Assembly: GCA_947001705.1 (NCBI GenBank)
Contig: CAMQHT010000021.1
Coordinates: 1 to 39,014 of the forward strand
Direction of reading: 5' to 3'
Origin: an uncultured Collinsella sp.
GTDB taxonomy: Bacteria; Actinomycetota; Coriobacteriia; Coriobacteriales; Coriobacteriaceae
Length of the DNA: 39,014 nucleotides
Below are positions 16,102 to 23,527 of the stretch, piece after piece (position 1 is the stretch's first letter; each line of letters starts with the position of its first letter). The notes under the pieces were generated by a model that worked only from the letters and a program-made list of their open reading frames with translations, did no database searches and had not been told where the DNA came from. A program made the translations under genes and the position numbers.

Positions 16102-16131
16102 CAACCGCCCTTGTTGAGCATAAGTCAGCGA

Positions 16132-16230
16132 AAACCCGTACACGCGAGCAAGGTGACGTGAAATGAAAGGGCGCAGACCTTATGGTCGCGCCCTTGAAAT
16201 TGAACGTCAGATTGCCGTGTGTACGGGTTT
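16132..16230. repeat. ~100-bp interrupted palindrome
   Basis: AAACCCGTACAC (16132-16143) pairs with GTGTACGGGTTT (16219-16230). Inside, TGACGT (16154-16159) pairs with ACGTCA (16204-16209), and AAGGGCGCAGACC pairs with GGTCGCGCCCTT at the centre. It looks like another intergenic palindrome of the repeat-rich kind. Confidence 0.7.
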
Positions 16231-16243
16231 GCAGCGTCGAGCC

Positions 16244-16271
16244 GTTACGCGGTTTGGTAAAACCGCGTAAC
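16244..16271 (-). terminator. Perfect 12-bp hairpin after yqeY
   Basis: GTTACGCGGTTT (16244-16255) and AAACCGCGTAAC (16260-16271) pair perfectly around a 4-nt loop, 3 bp past the yqeY stop codon. No long T-run follows, but position and strength suggest the 3' end of the foldase-yqeY transcript. Confidence 0.65.
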
Positions 16272-16274
16272 AAA

Positions 16275-16718
16275 TTACGCCAATTTTGCGCCGACGATCT
16301 TTGCCGCGGCCGGCTTGTCGAAGTTGCCACCGGTGGCCTTGCCCAGAGCGCCCATGACCTGGCCCATCTGCTTCTTGGACGTGGCGCCCAGCTCGGCGAT
16401 GACCTGCTCGATCAGAGCCTCGAGCTCCTCGCCCGAAACCTGCGCGGGCAGCAGGCTCTCCAGAATCTTGACCTGCTCGGTCAGGTTGTCGGTACGCTCC
16501 TGGTCGGTACCGGCCTTGATGGACATCTCCAGCGTCTCGCTCGTCTGCTTGATCAGACGCTTGATCATGCTGTTGACGTCTTCCTCGGTCACATCGCGGC
16601 GCTCGTTGACCTCGATATTCTTCACCTCGGCCTTGACCTGGCGAATGATGGACAGGCGAACCTTGTCCTTAGCCTTCATGGCCGCGATCATTTCCTTCTG
16701 CAGCTCTTCGTTGGTCAT
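16275..16718 (-). CDS. yqeY: GatB/YqeY domain protein
   Basis: 147 residues, the normal size of stand-alone YqeY. The N-terminal helical part (MTNEELQKEMIAAMKAKDKVRLSIIRQVKAEVKNIEV) and the C-terminal GATSKKQMGQVMGALGKATGGNFDK are typical. The family is related to the tail of GatB, the subunit of the tRNA amidotransferase, and may bind tRNA; its own role is not established. Start ATG 16718 has AGAGGA seven bases upstream; a TTG two codons earlier is less likely. It follows the foldase gene after 54 bp, with a GC-rich hairpin at 16742-16767 in between. Confidence 0.92.
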   Translation of the reverse strand: MTNEELQKEMIAAMKAKDKVRLSIIRQVKAEVKNIEVNERRDVTEEDVNSMIKRLIKQTSETLEMSIKAGTDQERTDNLTEQVKILESLLPAQVSGEELEALIEQVIAELGATSKKQMGQVMGALGKATGGNFDKPAAAKIVGAKLA

Positions 16719-16741
16719 CTGCAAATCCTCTCTAATAGCGT

Positions 16742-16767
16742 GGGCGGCACTCGCGCGAGCACCGCCC
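16742..16767 (-). other. GC-rich hairpin between foldase gene and yqeY
   Basis: GGGCGGCACTCG pairs with CGAGCACCGCCC with two mismatches that are G-U pairs on one RNA strand. There is no T-run. It could dampen or stabilise the downstream part of the transcript. Confidence 0.5.
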
Positions 16768-16772
16768 CATGA

Positions 16773-17993
16773 TTACTCAGTCGTCGACGAATCGTCGGTC
16801 GAGCTCTTGGTGACGCCCTTCAGGCTCACGTTGTAGGGCACATCCTTGGGCATGGGGTTGACGGTAATGTCGGCGTCTTTCTTGTACTGCTCCAGCCACT
16901 CGCTGTATGCAGTACTGGCCGCCTGCGTCTTCACCACGTTGGAAACGTACTTCTTGATGTCCTTGGGCACCTGCTTGATGTCATCGACCTGGCTATCGAC
17001 ATGGAAGTAGTCGGTGCACTTGATGATGTGGTAGCCATAGGTCGACTCGACGACTTCGCTCACGTCGCCCTTGTTGAGCCCCTCGAGCGCCGTCTGGTAG
17101 CTGTCGACAAAGGTGGTGAGCTTATCCCAGCCCACATCGCCCTTCTTCTCCTTGGAACCGGTGTCCTCGGAGTACTGTTCAACGGCGTCCTCAAAGCTCA
17201 GCTCACCGGAGTTGATCTTGTCCAGGCACTCCTGCGCCTTGGCCTTGGCGGCAGCCTTGTCCTCGTCGGAAGCGTCGGAATCAACCTTGATCAGGATGTT
17301 CGACGAGCGACGGGCATCGTTGTAGTTGGACAGGTTCTCGTTGATGTAATCGACGATCTCGCTGTCCTTGGGCTTGCTGGTGGGCGCCACAGCATCCTTA
17401 AGCTTTTGCTGCGCCAGGCTCTCCTTGAGCGAGTCCTTGTAGGTGTCCTCGGTGTAGCCGTAGGTCTTAAGGGCCTTCTTAAAGGCCTTGGCACCGCCCG
17501 CGCTCTTGCACGCGTCCTTCCAAGCCTTCTCGACCTCCTCGTCCGACACCGTCACGCCGTTCTCCTTCTGTGCCTGTTGAAGCAGAATCTGCTGCGTGTA
17601 GGAGTCGATGAGTTGCTTGCGGTACTTCTTGGGCGTGAGGTCGTTGTCGACCAGATACTGTGCCCAGTCCTTGTCCTTGGTGTAGCCGTAGGACGTGCGC
17701 ATGCTCATGATCTGCTTGGTCACGGTGTCCTCGGTGAGGTTGGTGCCGTTGATAGTGGCAGCTACACCGCCGGTAAGCTTGTAGCCCGAGGTATCCTCTG
17801 CCTGCGACATCAGGCCGGAGCACGCCATGGCCGAGACGGAAAGCAGCATTGCCAGCACGCCGATGACCACCAGAACGATCTTGACGGTCTTGGACACGCG
17901 GGTCTTGCGCTGCTTCTTGCGAGAGCTGGAGGCGGCGCAAGCCTGCTGCTCGGGCGTCGGCTCGGGTGCGGGGTTCTTTTTCTTATTTGCCAT
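16773..17993 (-). CDS. Membrane-anchored peptidylprolyl isomerase (PrsA/SurA-like foldase)
   Basis: 406 residues. A charged Lys/Arg-rich cytoplasmic start (about 1-36) is followed by one hydrophobic segment (37-58) ending in AMAC, a weak lipobox-like end, so it is anchored outside by membrane helix or lipid. A SurA-N-like helical region follows. A parvulin domain (about residues 235-330) includes the start SNILIKVD and the GDVGWDKLTTF and YGYHIIKCTD segments. It would assist folding of exported proteins at the cell surface. Start ATG 17993 has AAAGG eight bases upstream; the frame is open for 33 codons before it but without a ribosome site. Confidence 0.85.
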   Translation of the reverse strand: MANKKKNPAPEPTPEQQACAASSSRKKQRKTRVSKTVKIVLVVIGVLAMLLSVSAMACSGLMSQAEDTSGYKLTGGVAATINGTNLTEDTVTKQIMSMRTSYGYTKDKDWAQYLVDNDLTPKKYRKQLIDSYTQQILLQQAQKENGVTVSDEEVEKAWKDACKSAGGAKAFKKALKTYGYTEDTYKDSLKESLAQQKLKDAVAPTSKPKDSEIVDYINENLSNYNDARRSSNILIKVDSDASDEDKAAAKAKAQECLDKINSGELSFEDAVEQYSEDTGSKEKKGDVGWDKLTTFVDSYQTALEGLNKGDVSEVVESTYGYHIIKCTDYFHVDSQVDDIKQVPKDIKKYVSNVVKTQAASTAYSEWLEQYKKDADITVNPMPKDVPYNVSLKGVTKSSTDDSSTTE

Positions 17994-18060
17994 AGTTGGC
18001 CTTTCGCATAACGAATCGAACAAACGCCATTGTGTCACAACGCAGCCCCCGCGGCACGCT

Positions 18061-18111
18061 TGGTGCATTGGGGACAGGTTAATCTGCACCATTTTGGTGC
18101 AAAGGGGACAG
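18061..18111. repeat. GGGGACAG repeat pair with hairpin
   Basis: TGGTGCATTGGGGACAG (18061-18077) and TGGTGCAAAGGGGACAG (18095-18111) are direct repeats with two differences. TGCACCA (18085-18091) lies inverted between them and pairs with the second TGGTGCA (18095-18101). It lies between the lone EIIA gene and the foldase gene. Confidence 0.7.
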
Positions 18112-18128
18112 CTCTGGCAGCCGGCACC

Positions 18129-18596
18129 TTAGAAGTGACGGCGGATAGCGTCGACCATGCCCTGGGACGTGGTCTGGCCGAGCACATCGGCTGCAGCGTC
18201 GGCATCCATAAAGATATTCATGAGCGCCTGAAGTGCCTCGACCTGGCCGCCCGGCTCGGCGATGCCCAGATTGATGACGATCTGCGCCGGCACCGGGGCG
18301 CCCATGCCCGCCATCGCGTTGAACATCACGGGTGCGGCGGGCTTCACCACCGCGACATAGGGCTTGGCCACAAATCCCGGATCGGTATGCGGAATGGCGA
18401 TATTTGCCGCCGGCATGGCAAGACCCGTGGGATAGGCATCCTCGCGCGTGCGAACGGCGTCGAGCCAACCGTCGGCAATGTAGCCGCGCGGAGCAAGCTC
18501 ACTCTCGAGCTGCGCAAACACCTCACCCGGCGTCGCACACTCCCAATCAAAAAACACCAGCTCAGGCGAGAAAAGCGCCTCGGCGTTATCCGCCAT
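18129..18596 (-). CDS. PTS EIIA domain protein, fructose/mannitol/galactitol type
   Basis: 155 residues, one PTS_EIIA_2 domain. His70 in NIAIPHTDP is the expected phosphorylation site. It would accept phosphate from HPr and pass it to an EIIB, but no matching EIIB/EIIC genes lie nearby; the PTS at 35-38 kb is of another family with its own IIA. It may serve a permease elsewhere or act in regulation. Start ATG 18596 has GGAGG seven bases upstream; the longer frame lacks one. Confidence 0.8.
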   Translation of the reverse strand: MADNAEALFSPELVFFDWECATPGEVFAQLESELAPRGYIADGWLDAVRTREDAYPTGLAMPAANIAIPHTDPGFVAKPYVAVVKPAAPVMFNAMAGMGAPVPAQIVINLGIAEPGGQVEALQALMNIFMDADAAADVLGQTTSQGMVDAIRRHF

Positions 18597-18661
18597 ACCG
18601 TCCTCCAAAGTTGCATGGGGTTCACATTGCCCCATATGATAGCGAAACCAGACAGACAAGG

Positions 18662-19129
18662 TTAGTCGAGGATCCCGATCATCTCGAGTGCACGCGCGGG
18701 CGTCAGGCAAACCTCGGGCATCGCCTCCAACATGCGCCGGTCGCTCGTGACCACGTAGTCAACATCTGCCGTCTCGCCCGAAGCAATGATGAGGTTGTCT
18801 TCAAGATCCGGCATACGCTTGCCAAGCATGCGTGCCATCTCGCACTCTGCCAACGAAAGTGGAGAGGCCGTTGCTACCTGCATCATATGCTCGATGCAGG
18901 CCCATGACGCCGAGGCAAACGACACGCTAATCCCGTTCGCATTCCGCCGGGCTAGACGCCGAGGCAAAATGTAGAACACATCCTTTGCCGTCGTGGGCGC
19001 ATAAAGAAGGTCGATCTTTCCCGCCTCGGCCAGTTCAACCAATCTCTTCGCTTCGTCGAATGCCCCCTCTTGCAGGTAATAATCGAGCCAAACGTTCGTA
19101 TCTACAAGCAGGCGTTTTGCCTCGATCAT
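18662..19129 (-). CDS. PIN-domain ribonuclease toxin (VapC-like)
   Basis: 155 residues. It starts with the PIN signature LLVDTNVWLDYYL (first acidic residue in DTN), has an acidic residue in the middle helix (TAKDVFYIL) and ends with DLEDNLIIASGETADVDYVVTSDRRML, the usual acidic metal-binding set. PIN toxins cleave RNA and are kept inactive by a partner. The ATG at 19129 overlaps the TGA of the upstream antitoxin gene (ATGA), which decides the start. Cytoplasmic. Confidence 0.85.
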   Translation of the reverse strand: MIEAKRLLVDTNVWLDYYLQEGAFDEAKRLVELAEAGKIDLLYAPTTAKDVFYILPRRLARRNANGISVSFASASWACIEHMMQVATASPLSLAECEMARMLGKRMPDLEDNLIIASGETADVDYVVTSDRRMLEAMPEVCLTPARALEMIGILD

Positions 19130-19470
19130 CGGCAATTCGCCTCGATGTCGGCAATCATCGCGTCATACATATCATCTCGTACGGCATCCCAGTCTTCCGC
19201 AGATGATCCACCTGGCTCAAAATCCGAAGCGCTTAGCCCCAACGAGGAAAAAGCTAGGCCACACCCCTGCTCGGCCAGGCTCTCCGCACGGGGCGCCTCG
19301 CGCTTATCCGCCACCATAAATCCCGGCAACGTTTGATGCTCGACAAGATAGACCCAAAGCGCACGAATAGCATCGCTCGCCCCCAATCCATTGCGAGTTA
19401 GGACCGCGTCGCCACCAGCCTTGAGCATAGGATCGATTCGCGTGTTGAGCTGCACCGTTGCTGTACCCAT
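19126..19470 (-). CDS. Antitoxin of RelB/DinJ ribbon-helix-helix type
   Basis: 114 residues. The N-terminal part (VQLNTRIDPMLKAGGDAVLTRNGLGASDAIRALWVYL) follows the RelB/DinJ pattern: a short strand with Arg-Ile-Asp, then two helices. It would dimerise, bind the operator and neutralise the following PIN protein through its C-terminal half. ATG 19470 has GAGAGGAG upstream. The toxin gene overlaps by 4 bp. A RelB-type antitoxin with a PIN toxin is a less usual pairing than VapB-VapC but is known. Confidence 0.8.
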   Translation of the reverse strand: MGTATVQLNTRIDPMLKAGGDAVLTRNGLGASDAIRALWVYLVEHQTLPGFMVADKREAPRAESLAEQGCGLAFSSLGLSASDFEPGGSSAEDWDAVRDDMYDAMIADIEANCR

Positions 19471-19486
19471 AGCGGCTCCTCTCTAT

Positions 19487-19522
19487 CTGCTAGCAGTATA
19501 GCAAACATGAAAGGCCACGCAA
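19487..19522 (-). promoter_or_regulatory. Promoter and palindromic operator of the toxin-antitoxin operon
   Basis: On the minus strand an extended -10 (TGCTATACT; hexamer is the complement of 19495-19500) has a weak -35 TTGCGT 16 bp upstream (19517-19522). The 10-bp palindrome CTGCTAGCAG (19487-19496) covers the probable start site, a position suitable for autorepression by the antitoxin. The -35 overlaps the tail of the purN terminator stem. Confidence 0.55.
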
Positions 19523-19553
19523 AAGGGCCCCGCCCGCACACGGACGAGGCCCT
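19521..19553 (-). terminator. Terminator after purN
   Basis: Read on the minus strand, AGGGCCTCG pairs with CGGGGCCCT and is followed by TTTT. It lies about 70 bp after the purN stop and just before the toxin-antitoxin promoter. Confidence 0.7.
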
Positions 19554-19621
19554 ATCAGATTTCTTGGTTCTGATGAAGCTTTTACATCTCAAGGAAACCA
19601 AGGAGACCCTTTTTCAAGCGA

Positions 19622-20320
19622 CTAGCGCGCCGGGTCGATAGCCACCTTGCCGCTCTCCAGCACGTGGACGCGGCCGTCGGCGAGCATCTGCACGACCTCG
19701 GGATACAGCACGTGCTCAATCGCGTGGATATGCTCCTCGAGCGTGTCGACGTCCCAGCCTTCCTCGACAGCCAGCGCACGCTGGGCGATGATGGGGCCGT
19801 TGTCGTAAATCTCGTTGGCAAAGTGCACGGTCACGCCGGTCACCTTGACGCCACGCGCAAACGCATCGTCAATCGCATGGGCACCGGTAAAGCTCGGCAG
19901 CAGCGCCGGATGCAGGTTGACCACGCGATTGGGGAACGCCGCCAGCAGCGGCGTGTGCACCATGCGCATATAGCCGGCCATCACCACGTACTCGCAGCCA
20001 CGTTCGAGCAGCTCATGCGCGATGATCTCGTCAGCCGCGATGGGGTCGGCATAGACATCCTTGGACAGCGTGAGCGTCTGGATGCCCGCACGCTCGGCGC
20101 GCTGTAGGCCCTTGGCCGAAGGACGGCTCGACACCACGAGCTCAATCGAGGCGTTGAGCTTGCCGGCGGCGATTAGGTCGATCAGCGCCTGCAGGTTGGT
20201 ACCCGAGCCGCTGATAAGCACGCCAATCTTAAGCGGCTCGGCCGTATCGGTGCCGGTCGGACGGGTGTAGGGCACAAAGCCCAGGCCCTCGGCAGCAGCC
20301 ATCTGCTCGTTAGCGCTCAT
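19622..20320 (-). CDS. purN: Phosphoribosylglycinamide formyltransferase
   Basis: 232 residues; the usual length is about 200, and the extra is a ~30-residue N-terminal tail before LKIGVLISGSGTNLQALID. It transfers a formyl group from 10-formyl-THF to GAR in purine synthesis. Catalytic features are visible: NLHPALLPSF (Asn and His), VHFANEIYDNGPII (Asp). ATG 20320 lies inside the end of purM (11-bp overlap), so translation is probably coupled. The tail could in part reflect a start chosen too far upstream, but no internal start has a better ribosome site. Confidence 0.95.
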   Translation of the reverse strand: MSANEQMAAAEGLGFVPYTRPTGTDTAEPLKIGVLISGSGTNLQALIDLIAAGKLNASIELVVSSRPSAKGLQRAERAGIQTLTLSKDVYADPIAADEIIAHELLERGCEYVVMAGYMRMVHTPLLAAFPNRVVNLHPALLPSFTGAHAIDDAFARGVKVTGVTVHFANEIYDNGPIIAQRALAVEEGWDVDTLEEHIHAIEHVLYPEVVQMLADGRVHVLESGKVAIDPAR

Positions 20321-21413
20321 CGGAGTACACGACCTTACCGGAACCCTCGACGCACTCGCCCACGCGGAACGGTTTCTCGCCCAGCGCGACCAGGGCCTCG
20401 GTCACGGCAGCCTCGTCCTCGGGGGCGACGATCAGGCACAGGCCAACGCCCATGTTGAAGGTCTTGCATGCCTCGTTAGGCGCAAGCTCGGCCTGGCGCG
20501 ACACGTAGGTGATGACGGGCGGAACGTCCCAACCCATCTCGGCGCCGTTGCGGGTGACCACGGCGTCGACGTCGTCGGCGAGTGCGCGGTTGAGGTTCTC
20601 GGTAATACCGCCGCCAGTGATGTGGGCGATGGCGTGCACCGGAGCGCCGCCGCGGAGCAGCTCAAGAACCGGCTTGACGTAGATGCGCGTGGGGGCCAAC
20701 AGAGCGTCTGCCAGCGATGCACCGCCGAGCTCCTCGAGCGGACGGCTCAGCTCCTCGGCCTTAGCGGCGGCCTCGGGCGTGCCCGGCTTGATGCCGTCGA
20801 CGCCAATGACCTTGCGCACGAGCGAGTAGCCGTTGGAGTGCACGCCGGTGGAAGGCAGGCCCAGGATCACATCGCCCGGGCGGACGTTTGCGGGATCGAG
20901 CATCTTGGGACGGTCGACGACGCCCACGGTAAAGCCGGCGAGGTCGTAATCAGCGGGGGCCATGACGCCCGGGTGCTCGGCCATCTCACCGCCCACGAGC
21001 GCGCAGCCCGCGAGCTTGCAGCCGTCGGCCACACCCTTGATGATCTTTGCCATGTGCTCGGCCTCGATGTGACCGATGGCAACGTAGTCCAGGAAGAACA
21101 GCGGCTCGGCGCCCGAAGCCAGAATATCGTTGACGCACATAGCGACCAGGTCCTGGCCAACCGTCTCGTGACGGTCCATGATCTGGGCGAGCACGAGCTT
21201 GGTGCCCACGCCGTCGGTACCGCTAATCAGGATCGGGTCTTCCATATCCTTGAGCGCGGCGGCCGAGAACAGGCCGCCAAAGCCGCCGATGCCACCGATA
21301 ACCTCGGAACGGTTAGTGTCCTTGACCATCTGCTTAATCGCGTCGACGGCGCGGCCGCCCTCGGCGGTATCGACGCCGGCGTCCTCGTACGTCACATGCT
21401 TGCTGTCGCCCAT
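20310..21413 (-). CDS. purM: Phosphoribosylformylglycinamidine cyclo-ligase (AIR synthetase)
   Basis: 367 residues, close to the usual ~345-350. It makes AIR from FGAM with ATP. Motifs in order: TYEDAGVDTAEGGRAVDAIK, GGFGGLF, ISGTDGVGTKL, AMCVNDILASGAEPLFFLDY, GGEMAEHPG, GLPSTGVHSNGYSLVR and AHITGGGI. ATG 21413 has AGAGGAAGG upstream. Middle gene of purF-purM-purN, following a 157-bp gap that contains repeat copy C. Confidence 0.97.
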   Translation of the reverse strand: MGDSKHVTYEDAGVDTAEGGRAVDAIKQMVKDTNRSEVIGGIGGFGGLFSAAALKDMEDPILISGTDGVGTKLVLAQIMDRHETVGQDLVAMCVNDILASGAEPLFFLDYVAIGHIEAEHMAKIIKGVADGCKLAGCALVGGEMAEHPGVMAPADYDLAGFTVGVVDRPKMLDPANVRPGDVILGLPSTGVHSNGYSLVRKVIGVDGIKPGTPEAAAKAEELSRPLEELGGASLADALLAPTRIYVKPVLELLRGGAPVHAIAHITGGGITENLNRALADDVDAVVTRNGAEMGWDVPPVITYVSRQAELAPNEACKTFNMGVGLCLIVAPEDEAAVTEALVALGEKPFRVGECVEGSGKVVYSDER

Positions 21414-21530
21414 CTGAGCCTTCCTCTCCCACTACCGTGGCGCCGCACGGGCGCCAAACGGTGCTCATAGTTGCGTTCATTTCGGCGCGCGCCATAACAG
21501 CACGCGCCGTCATATCAACAAAACAGCAGG

Positions 21531-21574
21531 TAAAACCTACCAAAATAAACCTGTCCCCATATGGCAGGTTTTAT
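21531..21574 (-). repeat. 42-bp palindromic repeat, copy C (overlaps purF stop)
   Basis: On the minus strand it reads TAAAACCTGCCATATGGGG then ACAGGTTTATTTTGGTAGG and TTTTA, matching copies A and B near 9.1 kb. The TAA of purF (21573-21571) is the start of this repeat, just as for pth in copy A. It contains the GGGGACAG word. Confidence 0.75.
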
Positions 21575-23241
21575 GCCTCGCCGTGCTCCTCTTCCCAGCT
21601 GCGGTCGTCGTATTTCTCGATCACGGCGTCGTCGTCAAAGTGCAGCGGCTTGTCCAGGTTGCGGGGCTTAAAGCCCTCCATAAACTTGTCGCGGCCAAAG
21701 CTCTCGGGAATCGCCACGGGGTAGCGGCCGGTAAAGCACGCATCGCAGTAACCGCCCTTGGGCATGACCTTAAGCAGGCCCTCGACCGAAAGGAAGGCCA
21801 GCGAATCGGCGCCGATATACTCGCAAATCTCGTCGACCGTCTTGTTGGCGCTGATAAGCTGCGACTGCACGTCGGTATCGATACCGTAGAAGCACGGCCA
21901 GATGACCTCGGGCGAGTTGATGCGGATATGAATCTCCTTGGCGCCGGCGTTGCGCAGCATCTTGACGAGCTGCACCATGGTGGTGCCGCGCACGATGGAG
22001 TCGTCGATGACGACCAGGCGCTTGCCCTCGATGTTGTCGCGCAGCGGGTTGAGTTTCATACGCACGCCCATGGCGCGCAACTCCTGCGTAGGCTCGATAA
22101 ACGTACGGCCCACGTAGCGGTTCTTGATAAGGCCCTCGCCAAAGGGAATACCGCTCTCGTGCGAATACCCCTCCGCAGGCGGCAGGCCGGAGTCGGGCAC
22201 GCCGATGACCAGGTCGGCCTCGACAGGCTCCTCATGTGCCAGCTGACGACCCATGTCGTAACGGCAGGCATAGACGCTCTTGCCGTTCATGATGGAGTCG
22301 GGGCGGGCAAAGTAGACCTGCTCAAAGATGCAGTTGGCGGGCTCTTCGGCTGCAGGCACGCCCTGCTCGGATACCAGGCCCTCGGCGCTGATGCGCAAGA
22401 TCTCGCCGGGACGGACGTCACGGACGTACTCGGCACCCACGATGTCGAGTGCGCAGGTCTCGGAAGCAACGACCCAGCCGCCGGCGCGCGTGACACGGAC
22501 GGCGGAGTCGACCGTCGCGGCGCCGTCCTGCGACGGCAGCTGCGAAACGGCTGCGGCATCGGCCTGGTCCAGACCCTCGTCCACCAGCTTGCCCAGCACG
22601 AGCGGGCGAATGCCGTGTGGATCGCGGAATGCGTAGAGCGCCTGCTCGTTGATGAGCGTCATGGCGTAGCCGCCGCGCACGAGCTCCATGGTCTTGCGAA
22701 TACCCTCGCGCAGGTGGCCCGTACGCTGGGTAAAGTAGCCGATAAGCTTGGTCGCGACCTCGGAATCCGAATTGGAGAGGAACGGCACGCCCAGCTCGAT
22801 CAGCTGACGGCGCAGCTCGTCGGTGTTGACGAGGGTGCCGTTGTGCGCGAGCGCGATAATGACGCTATTGATGGTAGAAAGGTGCGGCTGCGAGGCTTCC
22901 CAGCTCTTGGCACCGGCAGTGCCGTAGCGCACATGACCCACGGCCAGCTGGCCGGAGAGCGTCGACAGGTCGGCGTTGGAGAACACGCGGTCGAGCAGGC
23001 CCAGATCTTTGCGGACCATAACCGTGCCGCCGTCACCCACGGCGATTCCAGCCGATTCCTGGCCACGGTGCTGCAGCGCACGCAGGCCAAAGTACGTCAG
23101 TCGAGCCACGTCGCGATCGGGCGCCCATACGCCGAAAATGCCACATTCCTCATGCAGCTGGTCGGAGTCCGGATCATACGTCGACATGGTGTTCACCTGT
23201 CCCGCGGCACGCTCGGCCGCGCGGATGGTTTCTTGAGACAT
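21571..23241 (-). CDS. purF: Amidophosphoribosyltransferase
   Basis: 556 residues; family members are about 470-510, the excess being a longer start and an acidic tail. It commits PRPP to purine synthesis using glutamine ammonia. The glutaminase nucleophile should be Cys33 in HEECGIFGVW, after a propeptide-like stretch of the kind removed in Bacillus-type PurF. ALQHRGQESAG and the phosphoribosyl loop VVIDDSIVRGTT are intact. The DACFTGRYPV segment near the C-terminus belongs to the Fe-S-type group. ATG 23241 has GAGGGG upstream; an internal Met 15 residues before the Cys is less well placed. Stop codon lies in repeat copy C. Confidence 0.96.
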   Translation of the reverse strand: MSQETIRAAERAAGQVNTMSTYDPDSDQLHEECGIFGVWAPDRDVARLTYFGLRALQHRGQESAGIAVGDGGTVMVRKDLGLLDRVFSNADLSTLSGQLAVGHVRYGTAGAKSWEASQPHLSTINSVIIALAHNGTLVNTDELRRQLIELGVPFLSNSDSEVATKLIGYFTQRTGHLREGIRKTMELVRGGYAMTLINEQALYAFRDPHGIRPLVLGKLVDEGLDQADAAAVSQLPSQDGAATVDSAVRVTRAGGWVVASETCALDIVGAEYVRDVRPGEILRISAEGLVSEQGVPAAEEPANCIFEQVYFARPDSIMNGKSVYACRYDMGRQLAHEEPVEADLVIGVPDSGLPPAEGYSHESGIPFGEGLIKNRYVGRTFIEPTQELRAMGVRMKLNPLRDNIEGKRLVVIDDSIVRGTTMVQLVKMLRNAGAKEIHIRINSPEVIWPCFYGIDTDVQSQLISANKTVDEICEYIGADSLAFLSVEGLLKVMPKGGYCDACFTGRYPVAIPESFGRDKFMEGFKPRNLDKPLHFDDDAVIEKYDDRSWEEEHGEA

Positions 23242-23283
23242 GGTATCCCCTCAGAGCCTCGTATTTTTGGCGTTACCTGCCCT

Positions 23284-23289
23284 ATTATA
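23284..23289 (-). promoter_or_regulatory. -10 box of the purF operon
   Basis: TATAAT on the minus strand (complement of 23284-23289) is 43 bp before purF. No clear -35 at the right distance. No PurR box or purine riboswitch is evident in the short leader. Confidence 0.45.
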
Positions 23290-23472
23290 CGCACGGCAAG
23301 ACAAGCACTCCCGCGCATGAACAGCGCTTTTTAAAAGCCCACCGAGCTAATAATCAGTTTTGTTGCCAAACATTTTATCGGTCTGTCCAGTGCAAGCGCC
23401 CGCCCCCCCAGATGGCCGCCGCGTCCACCGTTGGGGATTACAAAGTTGCAATTGGGACGTTCGTCCTGTCTT

Positions 23473-23501
23473 TTGGCAGGTCGGCGGCGTATCCTTATAA
23501 C
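23473..23501 (+). promoter_or_regulatory. Promoter of the 23528 membrane protein gene
   Basis: TTGGCA (23473-23478), a 17-bp spacer and TATAAC (23496-23501). This is the best sigma-A-type promoter in the window. The start codon is about 20 bp past the expected start site. Confidence 0.7.
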
Positions 23502-23527
23502 CTACAACAAAGCGAGAAAGGTTCTGT

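Noticed and set aside
21583..23334. Long plus-strand open frame (583 codons) opposite purF
   Set aside because: It is the complement shadow of a clear purF gene in GC-rich DNA and its protein is low-complexity Arg/Ala/Gly/Val-rich.
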